From Rubripirellula sp. (lineage in GTDB: Bacteria; Planctomycetota; Planctomycetia; Pirellulales; Pirellulaceae), in contig JAAXJB010000048.1 of NCBI GenBank assembly GCA_012270065.1, positions 23,112-87,111 on the forward strand: a stretch of DNA of 64,000 nucleotides, written 5' to 3'. Of this stretch, positions 9,212 through 18,956 are shown piece after piece (the first letter of the stretch is position 1; each line of letters starts with the position of its first letter). The notes beneath the pieces were generated by a model. The model saw only the letters and a program-made list of their open reading frames with translations. It had not been told where the DNA came from and did not search any database. Both the position numbers and the translations under genes were made by a program.

Positions 9212-10513
9212 TCAGCCAAATTCCAACGCACGCTCCGTACTGCTATGCTCAATCACATCGGTTGTCATGGTGATTCCGAGCTCCGTTGCAAGTGTGCGTA
9301 AAGTCGCCTCGTTGTATCGCCTGCTGAAGGTAAGGTGTGTTTTGTGGTCACCATCGGAAATCTGGACTGAATGCATCAGCCAGCCGAGATGCATGGCCAA
9401 GTTGCTGCCTGTTTCAAGAACAAACTCCCTCTGTGGCAACCACCACCGGGATTCCCGCAAAATCCAGCCATTCGATCCGTCCTCGCGGCGTCGCAGTCGA
9501 AGTCGACTTTTGGCGGGGAATTTACCGAGCTCACTGCGATTGAAAACAACCAATTCATTGTTTCGTGCTTTTGCATAGGGTGGCCATACGCGCGCCAGAA
9601 CGGGGTCAAGAATCATGGTTCGGTAAAACAGGGTTCGTCGATAGATCCAACGAAAAACAATCAGGGCAACGAGAAAGAATGCCAGATTGATGACTGTGGC
9701 CAGAGTGGGGCTGAATGCATAAATTGCCATCAGGCCAATGCAGAGTGTCTTGTTGCACACTTCAAAAACTGCATCCATGAACGGAACAGGAGTCAACCAT
9801 GCCAGAAATTCAAAGAAGAATTTGACACTGTTGATGACAAGGATGTTGACGATCATCGCAAGTGCAAGAAATGTCTCGAGTCCGATTTCAGGGACCCCCA
9901 TCTTCAGCATGACAACGGGTTCATCGCCGGGGGCATCCACATTGGCAGCGATCTTGACGACAATCAGGATGATGATGACCGCATAGGCTTCCAGCCGGTC
10001 GACGGCCTGTGCAAAAGGTTTGCTGACTTTGGTGAATCGGGGAATGCTGCTAATCAGTGTCAGTACCAGGAAGGTGATGAAAATGGCTTCACTTCTCAGT
10101 GCACCGCTGGAGCCCAGCATCGGACTGTTGCTGGCCCATTCGGGGCCCCAAAGCGAGATAGCAGATAGGCAGGTCACACCGAAAAAGGGCGAAAGTGCCA
10201 GTGGAGTGAGTGGACCCAGCAATTCAGTCAATCCACTTGCTTGAACCATGGTCGTGGTTTCTGCGATGTTACCGCTGTCCAGCCCTTGCGAATCCAATGG
10301 GCCTATCAGATTTTCAACCACTCTTTGCGAATCGATGGTCGGGTGACCTGCTGCGGCGATCCACGGACTGGCTGTGTTGTGAACCTGAAGGTTGACTGTT
10401 TTTTTGACGGCCTGCAGGTCGGGTGTTTCAATATCCCGGGCAACGCTGGAGCCAAGTGAAGGCCACGGCAAAAGTATCACCAGAAAAATCAGCAGGCACA
10501 GAGCACGGTTCAT
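9212..10513 (-). CDS. Multi-pass membrane protein of unknown function
   Basis: I do not recognise a family. The 433-residue protein begins with a signal peptide (residues 1-22). A soluble extracytoplasmic stretch of about 75 residues follows. Then come roughly six hydrophobic segments between residues 100 and 300, including the hydrophobic V-I-I-I-L-I-V-V-K and F-L-V-A-L-I-V-F-R-W segments. The last 130 residues are soluble and rich in Arg and Trp. The distribution suggests an inner-membrane protein with a C-terminal soluble domain. It sits between the SGNH hydrolase and rlmKL genes on the same strand, 115 nt downstream of the former. The ATG start follows an A-rich leader. No catalytic motif was found. 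Confidence 0.7.
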   Translation of the reverse strand: MNRALCLLIFLVILLPWPSLGSSVARDIETPDLQAVKKTVNLQVHNTASPWIAAAGHPTIDSQRVVENLIGPLDSQGLDSGNIAETTTMVQASGLTELLGPLTPLALSPFFGVTCLSAISLWGPEWASNSPMLGSSGALRSEAIFITFLVLTLISSIPRFTKVSKPFAQAVDRLEAYAVIIILIVVKIAANVDAPGDEPVVMLKMGVPEIGLETFLALAMIVNILVINSVKFFFEFLAWLTPVPFMDAVFEVCNKTLCIGLMAIYAFSPTLATVINLAFFLVALIVFRWIYRRTLFYRTMILDPVLARVWPPYAKARNNELVVFNRSELGKFPAKSRLRLRRREDGSNGWILRESRWWLPQREFVLETGSNLAMHLGWLMHSVQISDGDHKTHLTFSRRYNEATLRTLATELGITMTTDVIEHSSTERALEFG

Positions 10514-10628
10514 TTTTTGTCCAGTGACAGGCGTTTGGGGAGAGCAATGGGAACAGGTGCCGGTGAGGTGTTCGGGATGGTCCCGGTGCAGCGGCTCGCG
10601 AAAATTTTAGGTCATTTGTGATGTGATG

Positions 10629-12209
10629 TCATTCCGCATCAGGGAGCATTGAGTTTCCTGCTCGACCGGCAGCCCAACGCCGCAGGCCCTCCAGTCGCTG
10701 TTTCCCGCGTGCGTAATACGCTTCGTTCAATCCCGTCAGATGTCTTTGTGCCAAAGCTTCAAAGCGTTGTTCCACGACTTCTGGATCTTGCGTGCCTGAA
10801 TGACTGGAAAACAGTTCATTTTCAAACATGCTGTCAGCGATTGCCTTGCCAAGAATCTGGTGTCCTCTGATCGAAGGATGAACGTGATCAACAAATAGCT
10901 CAGGGTCTGCGATCTGGTCTGGCAGACGATTACCTCGATTGTCCCGTTGGTCAAAAAGACTTGAAGTCTGAATGATCGGAATCTTTTCCTGACCTGCAAT
11001 CCGGACAACGGATTTTTCGATGGCAGTGGTTGCTCTTAAAGGGCAAACATCAAGGTCTCTGGCTGCAATCAAGTGCTCCCGTGCCTCCTCCATATTTCCC
11101 AGATCACAAAGAAGGCGACCAGCAACGTAATGGGCTGCGGCATCCAGTGGGTCGATGGAAAGGCAAGCGTTGCACGCTTCGAGACGTTGTGCGGGCGGCA
11201 CTTGAGCATCGCTGGCAATCTTCCACCAACGCTGCCATTGAGCAGTTTCCTCGCTGGAAAGTCCCCCGGACAATTCGACTTTGAAAGGTGGTGTGTTGAC
11301 CAGATCACAGGCAGGTGTGCATACCCAGATAGGAATTCCTGCCAATCTGACTTGATGGACCATTGCACGGAACGTGCTGTCAAAATGCCGTTCCACATGC
11401 TGCCGCCAGCGCGGATCCCGGTGGTACTTTTCAAGGCCACCGGCATGGTCCAGTCGTGCGTCAACTTCCTGCGACATCAGCGATCTGGGTAACGTCGCTG
11501 GCGTTGAGAATTCCTTCAGCCATGAGACGATCCGGATGTTCCCTGCCAAACCGTTGATCAGTGTTTGAAGAGGTCCGGAATTCAGTATTTCTCCGTATTC
11601 CCGGTCCTCCAGAAATTCATTGTGTCCGGTGTACAGGACAACGGCATCCGGACTGTGAGCCATCACTTCATTGAGTAGCCTGGATACACGATAACTTGCG
11701 TACGATATCCCACCGACATTGACGACTTCAAAGTCGACTTGTGGAAATAATATTTGCAGACGCATTTCCATCCAGGTCGGAAAAGCAGTTTCTGTCGAAA
11801 ATGGTCTTCCTTGCACTGTCGAACCACCAAGAACGAAGATCCGCTTTGTATCTTCTCGCTTGATCGCTGAAAACGATGCCGGGCGAAAGAAATTCATGCG
11901 ATGTTCCGGGATACGCCATTCGTTCGCGTCGATGTCCAATTCGAAAAGAGCTTGTTGTTGCTGCAAATCGATGTACGGATCAACCGCGACATCTCTGTTC
12001 TCTTGTGGCGCAATGACGCGCAACGCCAGTTCCAGAATCATGAATGGTGACAAAGCCATGCCAATTGCCGCCATTCGCATCCAGCATCCACGATGCCAGA
12101 GTGATGCATTGTGTTGGTGACCAGCTGAATCAGACCCCGAATCATCGAGGACGGGGACAGCCCCGCTGTCTGTTGATGCTGGTGCGTCGGTGTTGAATTG
12201 TTCTGCCAA
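10629..12209 (-). CDS. Membrane-anchored SGNH/GDSL hydrolase with TPR-like segment
   Basis: Predicted esterase or acyl-transferase-like hydrolase acting outside the cytoplasm. The 526-residue protein has a hydrophilic N-terminus of about 45 residues and one membrane helix (about 46-66). The SGNH core follows: V-L-G-G-S130-T (nucleophile), N-V-G-G (block II), T-G-H-N-E-F (block III Asn) and V-D-H-V-H-P (His, block V). Between blocks III and V lies a helical stretch with a TPR-like pattern, A-A-H-Y-V-A-G-R-L-L and D-L-G-N-M-E-E-A, near residues 370-400. The TTG start at 12209 is the most upstream option and has only a poorly spaced AGGGA, so the N-terminal 40 residues are uncertain. The substrate is unknown. 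Confidence 0.85.
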   Translation of the reverse strand: MAEQFNTDAPASTDSGAVPVLDDSGSDSAGHQHNASLWHRGCWMRMAAIGMALSPFMILELALRVIAPQENRDVAVDPYIDLQQQQALFELDIDANEWRIPEHRMNFFRPASFSAIKREDTKRIFVLGGSTVQGRPFSTETAFPTWMEMRLQILFPQVDFEVVNVGGISYASYRVSRLLNEVMAHSPDAVVLYTGHNEFLEDREYGEILNSGPLQTLINGLAGNIRIVSWLKEFSTPATLPRSLMSQEVDARLDHAGGLEKYHRDPRWRQHVERHFDSTFRAMVHQVRLAGIPIWVCTPACDLVNTPPFKVELSGGLSSEETAQWQRWWKIASDAQVPPAQRLEACNACLSIDPLDAAAHYVAGRLLCDLGNMEEAREHLIAARDLDVCPLRATTAIEKSVVRIAGQEKIPIIQTSSLFDQRDNRGNRLPDQIADPELFVDHVHPSIRGHQILGKAIADSMFENELFSSHSGTQDPEVVEQRFEALAQRHLTGLNEAYYARGKQRLEGLRRWAAGRAGNSMLPDAE

Positions 12210-12666
12210 GGTCCCTGGTTTCCGGCGTCGCGAATTCGAATCTCATGGGGCAGTCAACGAAGCGGCCTCCAACAACCTCTGGACCAGGTTGCGGGGAGTC
12301 GTTGTGGGCTTCATTGGACAGGCTCCAGCATAGCCTTGTTTGCCTTGTCGTGTGTTGTCATGAATACTCATGACACCGGCAAATCATCATCGAATTGAGC
12401 AGAACACAGCTTTGGTTTGTGATCGGTGTCGCTTCCTTTCTGCAGCCAACCCTGCAGTTTTTGCCTCATTTCTGAGTCTGTCATTCGGCTGGTCGGCTTG
12501 AAGGGCAGATCATTGATCGGAACAATGAAGTACGGAACTGTTCGTGTGGCTCACAGATCCACAGCAGAGCGTATTTGGTGCATTGGGATTCGGCCTTTCA
12601 TGCTTGCTTTCCGGGGTCGACTGGTTGGGCTTGCTGTTTTGCCTGACGTTGTAAGGAATGATGTTC
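12210..12666. other. Intergenic gap between divergent genes
   Basis: Separates the leftward SGNH hydrolase gene from rightward aroK. Short open frames overlap aroK in another phase and are not credible genes. Apart from AAGGA at 12653-12657, the aroK ribosome binding site, I see no defined element. Confidence 0.4.
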
Positions 12667-13233
12667 ATGGTGGAAAAACGACATGTCTATTTGACCGGTC
12701 TTCGTGGCACCGGAAAAACCACGGTGGGGCACGCGCTGGCAACAGCTGTGGGGCGAACAGTCATTGACTTGGACGGAGTTGTGTCGGCGAATGCCGGGAA
12801 GTCAATCCGCGAGATTTTTCAGGCTGGCGGTGAAAAATCGTTTCGGGAGCTTGAAAGCCAGGCTTTGGAATGTGTATCCCAAACCGAACAGGCTGTGATT
12901 TCCCTGGGTGGGGGAGCGATTCTCCGCGAATCCAACCGTGCGGTGATCCGTGCCACCGGAATCTGCTTTTGGCTCGAATGCAGTCCCGAGATACTTGCTG
13001 AAAGACTGCGGCAGGATGCAGCCAGTGACGATCAGCGGCCTGCTTTGACTTCGTTGGATGAATTGCAGGAAATCCGGGAAACGCTCAAGTTACGCCATGC
13101 TCTCTATGAAGATGCCGCTGATTATCGAATCGATACTGCCGGGCAGACGATTGATGAGGTTGCAAGTCAGATCATCGAGCTTTTGAAAGCCGACACCGAG
13201 ACTGAACATTGGTTTCAGAATGAAAAAAGCTGA
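12667..13233 (+). CDS. aroK: Shikimate kinase
   Basis: Phosphorylates shikimate in the chorismate pathway in the cytoplasm. The nucleotide-binding loop is G-L-R-G-T-G-K-T (residues 11-18). The shikimate-binding Asp pair falls in I-D-L-D (33-36), followed by the G-G-G-A loop at 81-84, and the lid region has R-P-A-L. The length of 188 residues is normal for a monofunctional AroK. Three in-frame ATGs occur at 12658, 12661 and 12667. I chose the third because AAGGA at 12653-12657 is nine bases upstream of it and overlaps or touches the others. The next gene on the strand begins 263 nt later. Confidence 0.92.
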   Translation: MVEKRHVYLTGLRGTGKTTVGHALATAVGRTVIDLDGVVSANAGKSIREIFQAGGEKSFRELESQALECVSQTEQAVISLGGGAILRESNRAVIRATGICFWLECSPEILAERLRQDAASDDQRPALTSLDELQEIRETLKLRHALYEDAADYRIDTAGQTIDEVASQIIELLKADTETEHWFQNEKS

Positions 13234-13496
13234 GATGCGGTGCAGAAAATTGGAAACAAGACGTGGCGTGGTCCCAAACCGGTCTGTTGCGACCGGGGGT
13301 GAAATCGGTAAGCTGTCACGAAAGAGCAGTTTAGCTCCTTTGGGCTAGATTGTTGCGGCCCGATCATGCCGCGGGCTGATCGTCAATGATATCATTTAAT
13401 CGTCCATATCATGAGAGGCAGTGCAGTTATCCGAGCGTCGGATCACTCGTATTGCCAGGGCCTGATGGATTCACGGTAGCTAGGAAGGATTGCAAC

Positions 13497-14243
13497 GTGT
13501 TTGTAGCAGCGTCAACTGAGTGCTGGCCTGAGATGGAATTCGAAGAGGCCATCGAAGTTCTCACTGATCTTGAGTTTTCGGCCGTTGAAATAGCGGTTCA
13601 CGAATCTGGTACCCTCAAACCGAGTGAACTTCTGGCCGATACCGATCGAGCAATTCAAAAGTTGAGGCACACTCATCGTCTTGATATCTCAGGTTACAGC
13701 CTGGAATTGGGCAGCACGGGTGAGCAGCATTACGAGGATTTCAAGGAATTCTGTCGTATTGCCAAGACAACCAAAGTTGTCAACGTGACTGTGCCATCCG
13801 GTGAACATGGGACGCCATTCAATGAAGAGGTCGAGCATCTTCAGCAACTGGTGACAATCGGTGAAAGCGAGGGAATTCGTGTTGCAGTACGCAGCCACTT
13901 GGGGCGACTCAGTGAAGACCCGGATACCCTGATGGTCCTTTGCAACAACATTGATGGCCTCGGCTTGGCTCTGGATCCAAGTGTCTATATCTGTGGAAGT
14001 GCAAGCGGCAAGAACCTCGATAACATTCTGAAGTTTGTCTGCAATGTGCACCTTCGGGATTCGCGGCCCGATGCATTTCAGGTCAGTGTTGGCCAGGGTG
14101 AGATTGATTACGGAAAATTGGTCACGCAGCTCGAACGCGAAAAATATGATCGTGGACTGGTTGTTCACATGACGCCGTGCGACGAAATGGATCAGCGTGT
14201 TGAGTTGCGAAAACTCAGACGCTTGCTTGAGACCTTGATGTAA
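13497..14243 (+). CDS. TIM-barrel protein of the xylose isomerase / endonuclease IV superfamily
   Basis: Predicted sugar-phosphate isomerase or epimerase-like TIM barrel of 248 residues. Recognisable barrel strands are F-S-A-V-E-I-A-V-H near the N-terminus, V-V-N-V-T-V-P, G-L-A-L-D-P-S-V-Y, and V-H-L-R-D-S near residue 190, ending with G-Q-G-E-I-D-Y-G. The pattern L-D-P-S-x-Y followed by H-L-R-D and G-x-G-x-I-D is typical of AP2Ec-fold proteins. The start is GTG at 13497, because AGGAAGG at 13482-13488 is ideally spaced (8 nt). The longer open frame from 13386 adds 37 residues with no homology. The actual substrate is unknown. Confidence 0.85.
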   Translation: MFVAASTECWPEMEFEEAIEVLTDLEFSAVEIAVHESGTLKPSELLADTDRAIQKLRHTHRLDISGYSLELGSTGEQHYEDFKEFCRIAKTTKVVNVTVPSGEHGTPFNEEVEHLQQLVTIGESEGIRVAVRSHLGRLSEDPDTLMVLCNNIDGLGLALDPSVYICGSASGKNLDNILKFVCNVHLRDSRPDAFQVSVGQGEIDYGKLVTQLEREKYDRGLVVHMTPCDEMDQRVELRKLRRLLETLM

Positions 14244-14296
14244 GGTTCACAGCAATCATGTGAACGTGAGATTAGGGCTCATCACGTGGCGGAATA

Positions 14297-15028
14297 ATGT
14301 CGGTCTCTTTGACGCTCATTGACAGGATCACCGCTCGTCTATCTGACGGTAAGGCTTTGCCGAGACCCCGTTTCGCGCCCGAACTTTCCTATGGGCGGCA
14401 TCGGGGCCCCGCAAAGCCTCAGTCTCGAAGGGCTGCGGTTGCTGTCACGCTTTACCACTGTCCCGATCAGGGTTGGGTCATTCCCTTGACACTACGCCCC
14501 CTGAGTCTGCAGCATCATGGAGGTCAGGTGTGTTTTCCCGGTGGGCGTGTTGAAGCCGACGAGACTGTATCTCAGGCTGCTTTACGAGAGTTTCGAGAGG
14601 AATTGGGAGTTGACGCGAAAGTTATCCGGTGTTGTGGTCAGCTGAGCCCGCAATATGTCTATGCCAGTGACAATCTGGTTCATCCGATCGTAGCGTTCAT
14701 TGAATACCCGGAACCGTGGAATCCGGATCCGGTCGAGGTTGCTGAGGTGATTCCGTTGCCCTTGTCTCGACTTTTGCAATGGTTGCCCGCTGTCGTGCAG
14801 AATCACAGTGAGTCGTTAACGCAAGCGTCTGTCCGGTCTCATCCGGAGACTGGGCAGAGCATGCTAACTCATGATGTGATCAGCCACCGTGGTGTTATTT
14901 CTGGCGGTGTTGAGGTAGATCAGCTGAGATTCAGGACACCCGCGGTGACCTGGCTCGGGCATCGGATTTGGGGAGCTACCGTCATGATTCTGGATCAATT
15001 GGCCCAAGTCATGCATCAGGCGAAATGA
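14297..15028 (+). CDS. Nudix hydrolase of the CoA pyrophosphatase (NudL) type
   Basis: Predicted to cleave coenzyme A or acyl-CoA to 3',5'-ADP and phosphopantetheine. Two signatures support this. The subfamily motif before the box reads L-Q-H-H-G-G-Q-V-C-F-P-G-G, and the Nudix box G-G-R-V-E-x-D-E-T-x6-R-E-F-R-E-E-L-G-V follows immediately. The 243-residue length is slightly above the usual size of about 190-220. A proline-rich N-terminal region precedes the domain. The gene lies 53 nt after the TIM-barrel gene on the same strand, so a short two-gene transcript is likely. Confidence 0.88.
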   Translation: MSVSLTLIDRITARLSDGKALPRPRFAPELSYGRHRGPAKPQSRRAAVAVTLYHCPDQGWVIPLTLRPLSLQHHGGQVCFPGGRVEADETVSQAALREFREELGVDAKVIRCCGQLSPQYVYASDNLVHPIVAFIEYPEPWNPDPVEVAEVIPLPLSRLLQWLPAVVQNHSESLTQASVRSHPETGQSMLTHDVISHRGVISGGVEVDQLRFRTPAVTWLGHRIWGATVMILDQLAQVMHQAK

Positions 15029-15299
15029 GTCGTCGGACTGGTCCAACCGACGGAAACCTCGCCCGATTGCGTCATTGACTCGGCGTAACGGCTTGGAATC
15101 CAGCCCTTTCGACGGCAAAAAAGCCACCAGCAGCCGGATTCATGTGGTTCAGGCGATTTTGCTGCAAATTGACACCGACGCCTCGGTTCCTACAATCTTG
15201 CAAACAGTCTGGGTGGTAGCTGTTGCTGTCACTTGAGACGCTGGTCGGTGTAACGATAGCCCGAGCAGCGATTTACCAGTAAACGAAGGAAAGCAGACG

Positions 15300-15629
15300 A
15301 TGGCTTCTGACGCCGTAAAAGAATTCACAGATGACAATTTCGACGCTGATGTGCTGCAGGCTGATGGGGCAGTCCTCGTTGACTTTTGGGCTCCCTGGTG
15401 CGGGCCTTGCCGTCAAATCGCTCCCATGATTGATGAACTTGCCAATGAAAATCCAACGGTCAGCATTGGCAAGGTAAACATTGACGATAATCCGGGCGTT
15501 GCACAGCGTTTCGGCATCACCAGCATTCCGACCTTGCTTCTCTTCAAAGGCGGTGAGCCTGTTGAGAGTTTTGTTGGAGTACGACCGAAAACCGCACTTC
15601 AGGAAGCAATTGACTCGGCTTCGAGCTGA
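15300..15629 (+). CDS. trxA: Thioredoxin
   Basis: Cytosolic thiol-disulfide reductant of 109 residues, the standard thioredoxin size. The active site W-A-P-W-C34-G-P-C37 is intact. The buried Asp (V-D-F-W) and the cis-proline loop I-T-S-I-P-T-L are also present. The ATG at 15300 is preceded by an AAGGAAA ribosome binding site. It is not in an evident operon: the gap to the upstream Nudix gene is 271 nt. Confidence 0.97.
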   Translation: MASDAVKEFTDDNFDADVLQADGAVLVDFWAPWCGPCRQIAPMIDELANENPTVSIGKVNIDDNPGVAQRFGITSIPTLLLFKGGEPVESFVGVRPKTALQEAIDSASS

Positions 15630-15965
15630 GCTTGTTTACCTCGACTGCTGGTTGGCTGGCAAAGGTGGCTGGCAAACAGGTTCGCCGCGGCACATTCAGA
15701 CGCGGCTTTCCTGGGATGCATTACCGTGACGGGTTTGCTGCCGATTGCGGTTTTCAGGTTTGACCTGCCATTTGCTCCATTGGGCAACGGGCCGAATTTC
15801 GAACGTTTCATGACAGGCTGCCCGATGGCAGCCTGTTTCCATGTAGGCCTGAATCCCGGTTGCCTGAAGGGGACGTTTGAGTAGTGAGCGATTCCGTGTC
15901 TCCGTCGGTACCGTGATATCCCGGTGCTTCCGACATTTTGTTGATTTTTATCATGTGAGGCCAAG
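15630..15965. other. Intergenic gap between trxA and hemL
   Basis: Contains two imperfect copies of GGCTGGCAAA spaced 13 nt at about 15653-15677 and the hairpin listed separately at 15813-15838. No gene is recognised. Confidence 0.35.
15813..15838 (+). terminator. Possible terminator downstream of trxA
   Basis: A perfect 10-bp stem (ACAGGCTGCC and its complement) closes a CGAT loop and is followed by only a few T residues. It may end the trxA transcript about 180 nt past the stop, but the short T-run makes this tentative. It could instead be a folded element in the hemL leader. Confidence 0.4.
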
Positions 15966-17273
15966 TTGAGTACGACAACGATCCACAATATCGGTGATCG
16001 CAGTGCAGCTGCTTTTCAACGCGCACAAAAGCTGATGCCGGGTGGAGTGAACAGTCCAGCAAGGGCTTTCGGAGCAGTCGGTGGCACACCTTTGTTCATC
16101 GACCATGCTGATGGACCCTATCTCTATGACATCGATGGTCGCCGGTATCTCGATTACATCGGTTCATGGGGACCCATGATTCTCGGCCACGCACATCCGG
16201 AGGTAATCGAAGCGATCACCCGTGCGGCCCAACGGGGTACCAGTTACGGTGCCCCGACCGAAGCCGAGTCAGGCTTGGCAGAACAGATCATCGAAGCTGT
16301 ACCAAGTGTTGAAAAAGTCCGTCTGGTCAACAGCGGAACCGAAGCCACCATGAGTGCGATCCGTGTTGCACGTGGCGCAACCGGAAGAGACAAAATCATC
16401 AAGTTTGCTGGAAATTACCACGGGCATGTCGATAGCCTGCTGGTTGCTGCTGGTAGCGCTGCAGCTACTTTGGGTGTGCCTGATTCGCCGGGTGTAACTG
16501 CGGGTGCAGGACAGGATACGATTGTCCTGTCCTACAATCAGTGCGAACAGGTGGTAGCCGCCTTTGCTGAATTCCCGGATCAGATTGCAGCTGTGATCCT
16601 TGAGCCTGTCGTTGGTAACATGGGATGTGTTCCGGCGACTGCGGAGTTCATGGCATGCTTGAGAAGCGAAACGGAGAAACATGGTGCGATCCTGATCTTC
16701 GACGAGGTCATGACTGGCTTTCGGCTCGCTCTGGGAGGGGCTCAGGAACGGTATGACGTTTGTCCCGATATGACAACTCTCGGGAAAATCGTCGGGGGTG
16801 GAATGCCGCTGGGGGCTTATGGTGGACGCGCCGACATCATGGATCAGGTTCTGCCGGCGGGAAAGGTTTTTCAAGCGGGGACCCTGAGTGGCAATCCGGT
16901 TGCTGTTGCTGCAGGAAGTGCCACTTTGCGTCTGTTGAAAGACGATCCTCCCTATGAACAATTGGAAGCACGCGGAAAGCAGTTGGCAGAAGGTCTCGAT
17001 CGTGCTGCAACCGATGCCGGAATTCCTCATCAGGTGCAGCAGGTAGGAAGCATGATGACCCTCTTCTTCAATCCCGATCCGGTGCATGATTGGGGAGGAG
17101 CTGACCGTTGTGACCGTGAAGCCTTTGGACGCTATTTCTGGGGGCTGATCAACGAAGGGGTATACATGCCTTGCAGTCAGTTTGAAGCTCTGTTTTTCAG
17201 CCGGTTGCACACCGAAGCGATGATTGAAGAGACAATCGACGCTGCTGCCAAAGTCTTGCAGGGTATCGCCTGA
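15966..17273 (+). CDS. hemL: Glutamate-1-semialdehyde 2,1-aminomutase
   Basis: PLP enzyme that makes 5-aminolevulinate from glutamate semialdehyde in the C5 route of tetrapyrrole synthesis. The 435-residue protein has the family features: P-G-G-V-N-S-P-A-R-A-F near the N-terminus, N-S-G-T-E-A-T-M at 122-129, the I-F-D-E-V-M-T-G-F-R PLP strand, and the Schiff-base lysine K274 in T-L-G-K-I-V-G-G-G. Its presence means the organism uses the glutamyl-tRNA pathway rather than ALA synthase. The start codon is TTG at 15966, directly before the conserved N-terminus, with GAGG upstream. A 341-residue open frame on the opposite strand is a shadow. Confidence 0.96.
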   Translation: MSTTTIHNIGDRSAAAFQRAQKLMPGGVNSPARAFGAVGGTPLFIDHADGPYLYDIDGRRYLDYIGSWGPMILGHAHPEVIEAITRAAQRGTSYGAPTEAESGLAEQIIEAVPSVEKVRLVNSGTEATMSAIRVARGATGRDKIIKFAGNYHGHVDSLLVAAGSAAATLGVPDSPGVTAGAGQDTIVLSYNQCEQVVAAFAEFPDQIAAVILEPVVGNMGCVPATAEFMACLRSETEKHGAILIFDEVMTGFRLALGGAQERYDVCPDMTTLGKIVGGGMPLGAYGGRADIMDQVLPAGKVFQAGTLSGNPVAVAAGSATLRLLKDDPPYEQLEARGKQLAEGLDRAATDAGIPHQVQQVGSMMTLFFNPDPVHDWGGADRCDREAFGRYFWGLINEGVYMPCSQFEALFFSRLHTEAMIEETIDAAAKVLQGIA

Positions 17274-17326
17274 TCCAGTTGACCTGACTCCCATGGCCCA
17301 GTTTTTTCTGGTGATCAGGTTCCGGT

Positions 17327-17368
17327 GATCAGGTGAGGCTGTGTTTGGATCAGGTGAGGCTGTGTTTG
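17327..17368. repeat. Two copies of a 21-bp tandem repeat
   Basis: Two identical 21-bp units start at 17327 and 17348 (GATCAGGTGAGG core). A partial third unit (GATCAGGT) lies just upstream at 17313-17320. They lie in the convergent gap between hemL and the aldehyde dehydrogenase gene. Confidence 0.9.
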
Positions 17369-17519
17369 ACGGTTCCGTTCATTCACGAACCACTCACAAG
17401 CCTTCGTTCGCAACTTCCCGTTCTCGGTGTGGCTTGGGCGGGTTTTGATTACAAATCAGCGAGATCAGTTTTTCCAGCAATCTCTTTCAGATCCCAGACC
17501 GGTGATTTCCCTGATTGAT

Positions 17520-18956
17520 TCATGATTCCGGCGGTGTGCGAATGACCAGATTTCGGATCTCGGTCATGTCTTCCATGGCAAAGCGAATGCCCTCGCGGCC
17601 AATGCCGCTGTCTTTCACACCACCGTACGGCATGTTGTCGACTCGCCAGGAGGGAACATCTCCAATCACAACTCCTCCCACTTCCAGTTCATCCCAGGCC
17701 TTTTGCATCTTGTAAAGATCACGGGTAAAGATTCCAGCTTGCAGACCAAAATCACTGGCATTGACATCACGCAAAGCCTGATCAAATGAGCTGAACCGAC
17801 TCAGAACCGCGACCGGACCGAAGGCTTCGCTTGCGCAGATTGGCTCCTCTGCCGGGACATCCTCCAGGAGCGTAGCTTCAAGCATGGCTCCGTTCCGCTT
17901 ACCGCCACAGAGAAGTCGACCGCCTGAAGCAATTGCCGATTGAATCCACGCTTCAAGACGTTGCGCTTCGGACTCTGAAATCATGGGACCGATAAAGGTG
18001 GTCTCAAGCTTGGGGTCGCCCATCACCAACTTCCTGGTGGCAGTTACCAGTTTGTCGCGGAGTGTCTCATAGATCTGTTCGTGCACAAGGATCCGCTGAA
18101 CTCCGATGCAACTCTGCCCGGATTGATAAAAGGCACCAATGATCAGTCTGGTGACCGCATCGTCCAGATCGGTGTCGTGGTCAACGATACAAGCGGCATT
18201 GCCGCCCAGTTCAAGCACCACTGGTTTTCTGCCTGCTCTGGATTTCAAGTTCCAACCGACCTCGGGTGACCCAGTGAAACTCAATAGTTTCAGCCGATCG
18301 TCCGTGGTGAACATGTCTGCTCCGTCACGACTGCATGGCAAAATGGAGAAAGCACCGCTGGGAATATCCGTTTCCGAAAGAATTTCTCCGATCATCAAAG
18401 CACCGATTGGGGTCCGGCTGGCAGGTTTTAGAACGAACGGACAACCCACGGCCAATGCCGGTGCAATCTTGTGCGCGGCAAGATTCAAGGGGAAATTGAA
18501 CGGTGAAATGAATGAACAAGGACCGATCGGAACACGTTGATACATCCCGCGGTAGCCCTTGGCGCGGGGTGATATTTCAAGGTTCATGACCTCGCCACTC
18601 ACCCGGACCGATTCCTCTGCTGCAATCCGGAACGTATCGATCAGACGGGTCACCTCACCGCGCGCATCCTTGATCGGTTTGCCAGCTTCAATGCAAAGTG
18701 ACATCGCCAGTTCATCAAAACGCTCTTCAAAACGATTCATGCAGTGCTGTAATATTGCCTGGCGAGCATAGGGTGGCATGCGCCGCATTTCCTCAAAAGA
18801 ATCGACCGCCGCCTGAATACCTGCGTCAATTGCTGCCGCATCAGCAACTGCAACACGAGTGGCAACTTCACCCGTGTACTTGTCTGTCACAATCAGATCC
18901 TGATTTGGGGCGCATGCCTGTCCGCCCAGATAATAGGGGTAGCTGGATTTGAGCAT
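17520..18956 (-). CDS. NAD(P)-dependent aldehyde dehydrogenase
   Basis: Oxidises an aldehyde to its acid in the cytoplasm. Motifs of the superfamily are S-P-F-N-F-P-L-N (cofactor loop), S-F-T-G-S-P-E-V-G, the general-base segment L-E-L-G-G-N, and the nucleophile in Q-S-G-Q-S-C. The closing segment P-Y-G-G-V-K-D-S-G-I-G-R-E-G is also present. The start is ATG at 18956, because GGAG lies nine bases upstream and the family N-terminus begins there; an upstream extension to 19043 is open but unsupported. The result is 478 residues, standard for the family. It resembles the succinate-semialdehyde / non-phosphorylating glyceraldehyde-3-phosphate branches. I cannot assign a substrate. Confidence 0.93.
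   Translation of the reverse strand: MLKSSYPYYLGGQACAPNQDLIVTDKYTGEVATRVAVADAAAIDAGIQAAVDSFEEMRRMPPYARQAILQHCMNRFEERFDELAMSLCIEAGKPIKDARGEVTRLIDTFRIAAEESVRVSGEVMNLEISPRAKGYRGMYQRVPIGPCSFISPFNFPLNLAAHKIAPALAVGCPFVLKPASRTPIGALMIGEILSETDIPSGAFSILPCSRDGADMFTTDDRLKLLSFTGSPEVGWNLKSRAGRKPVVLELGGNAACIVDHDTDLDDAVTRLIIGAFYQSGQSCIGVQRILVHEQIYETLRDKLVTATRKLVMGDPKLETTFIGPMISESEAQRLEAWIQSAIASGGRLLCGGKRNGAMLEATLLEDVPAEEPICASEAFGPVAVLSRFSSFDQALRDVNASDFGLQAGIFTRDLYKMQKAWDELEVGGVVIGDVPSWRVDNMPYGGVKDSGIGREGIRFAMEDMTEIRNLVIRTPPES

Noticed and set aside
9371..10168. A 265-codon open frame antisense to the unknown membrane protein
   Set aside because: Asp/Gln/Cys-rich shadow of hydrophobic codons; the sense frame has signal and membrane segments.
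12426..12767. A 113-codon frame overlapping the start of aroK
   Set aside because: It is out of phase with aroK, has no homology and no ribosome binding site.
16269..17294. A 341-codon open frame antisense to hemL
   Set aside because: It has no family resemblance, lies wholly opposite a convincing gene, and results from codon bias on the other strand.
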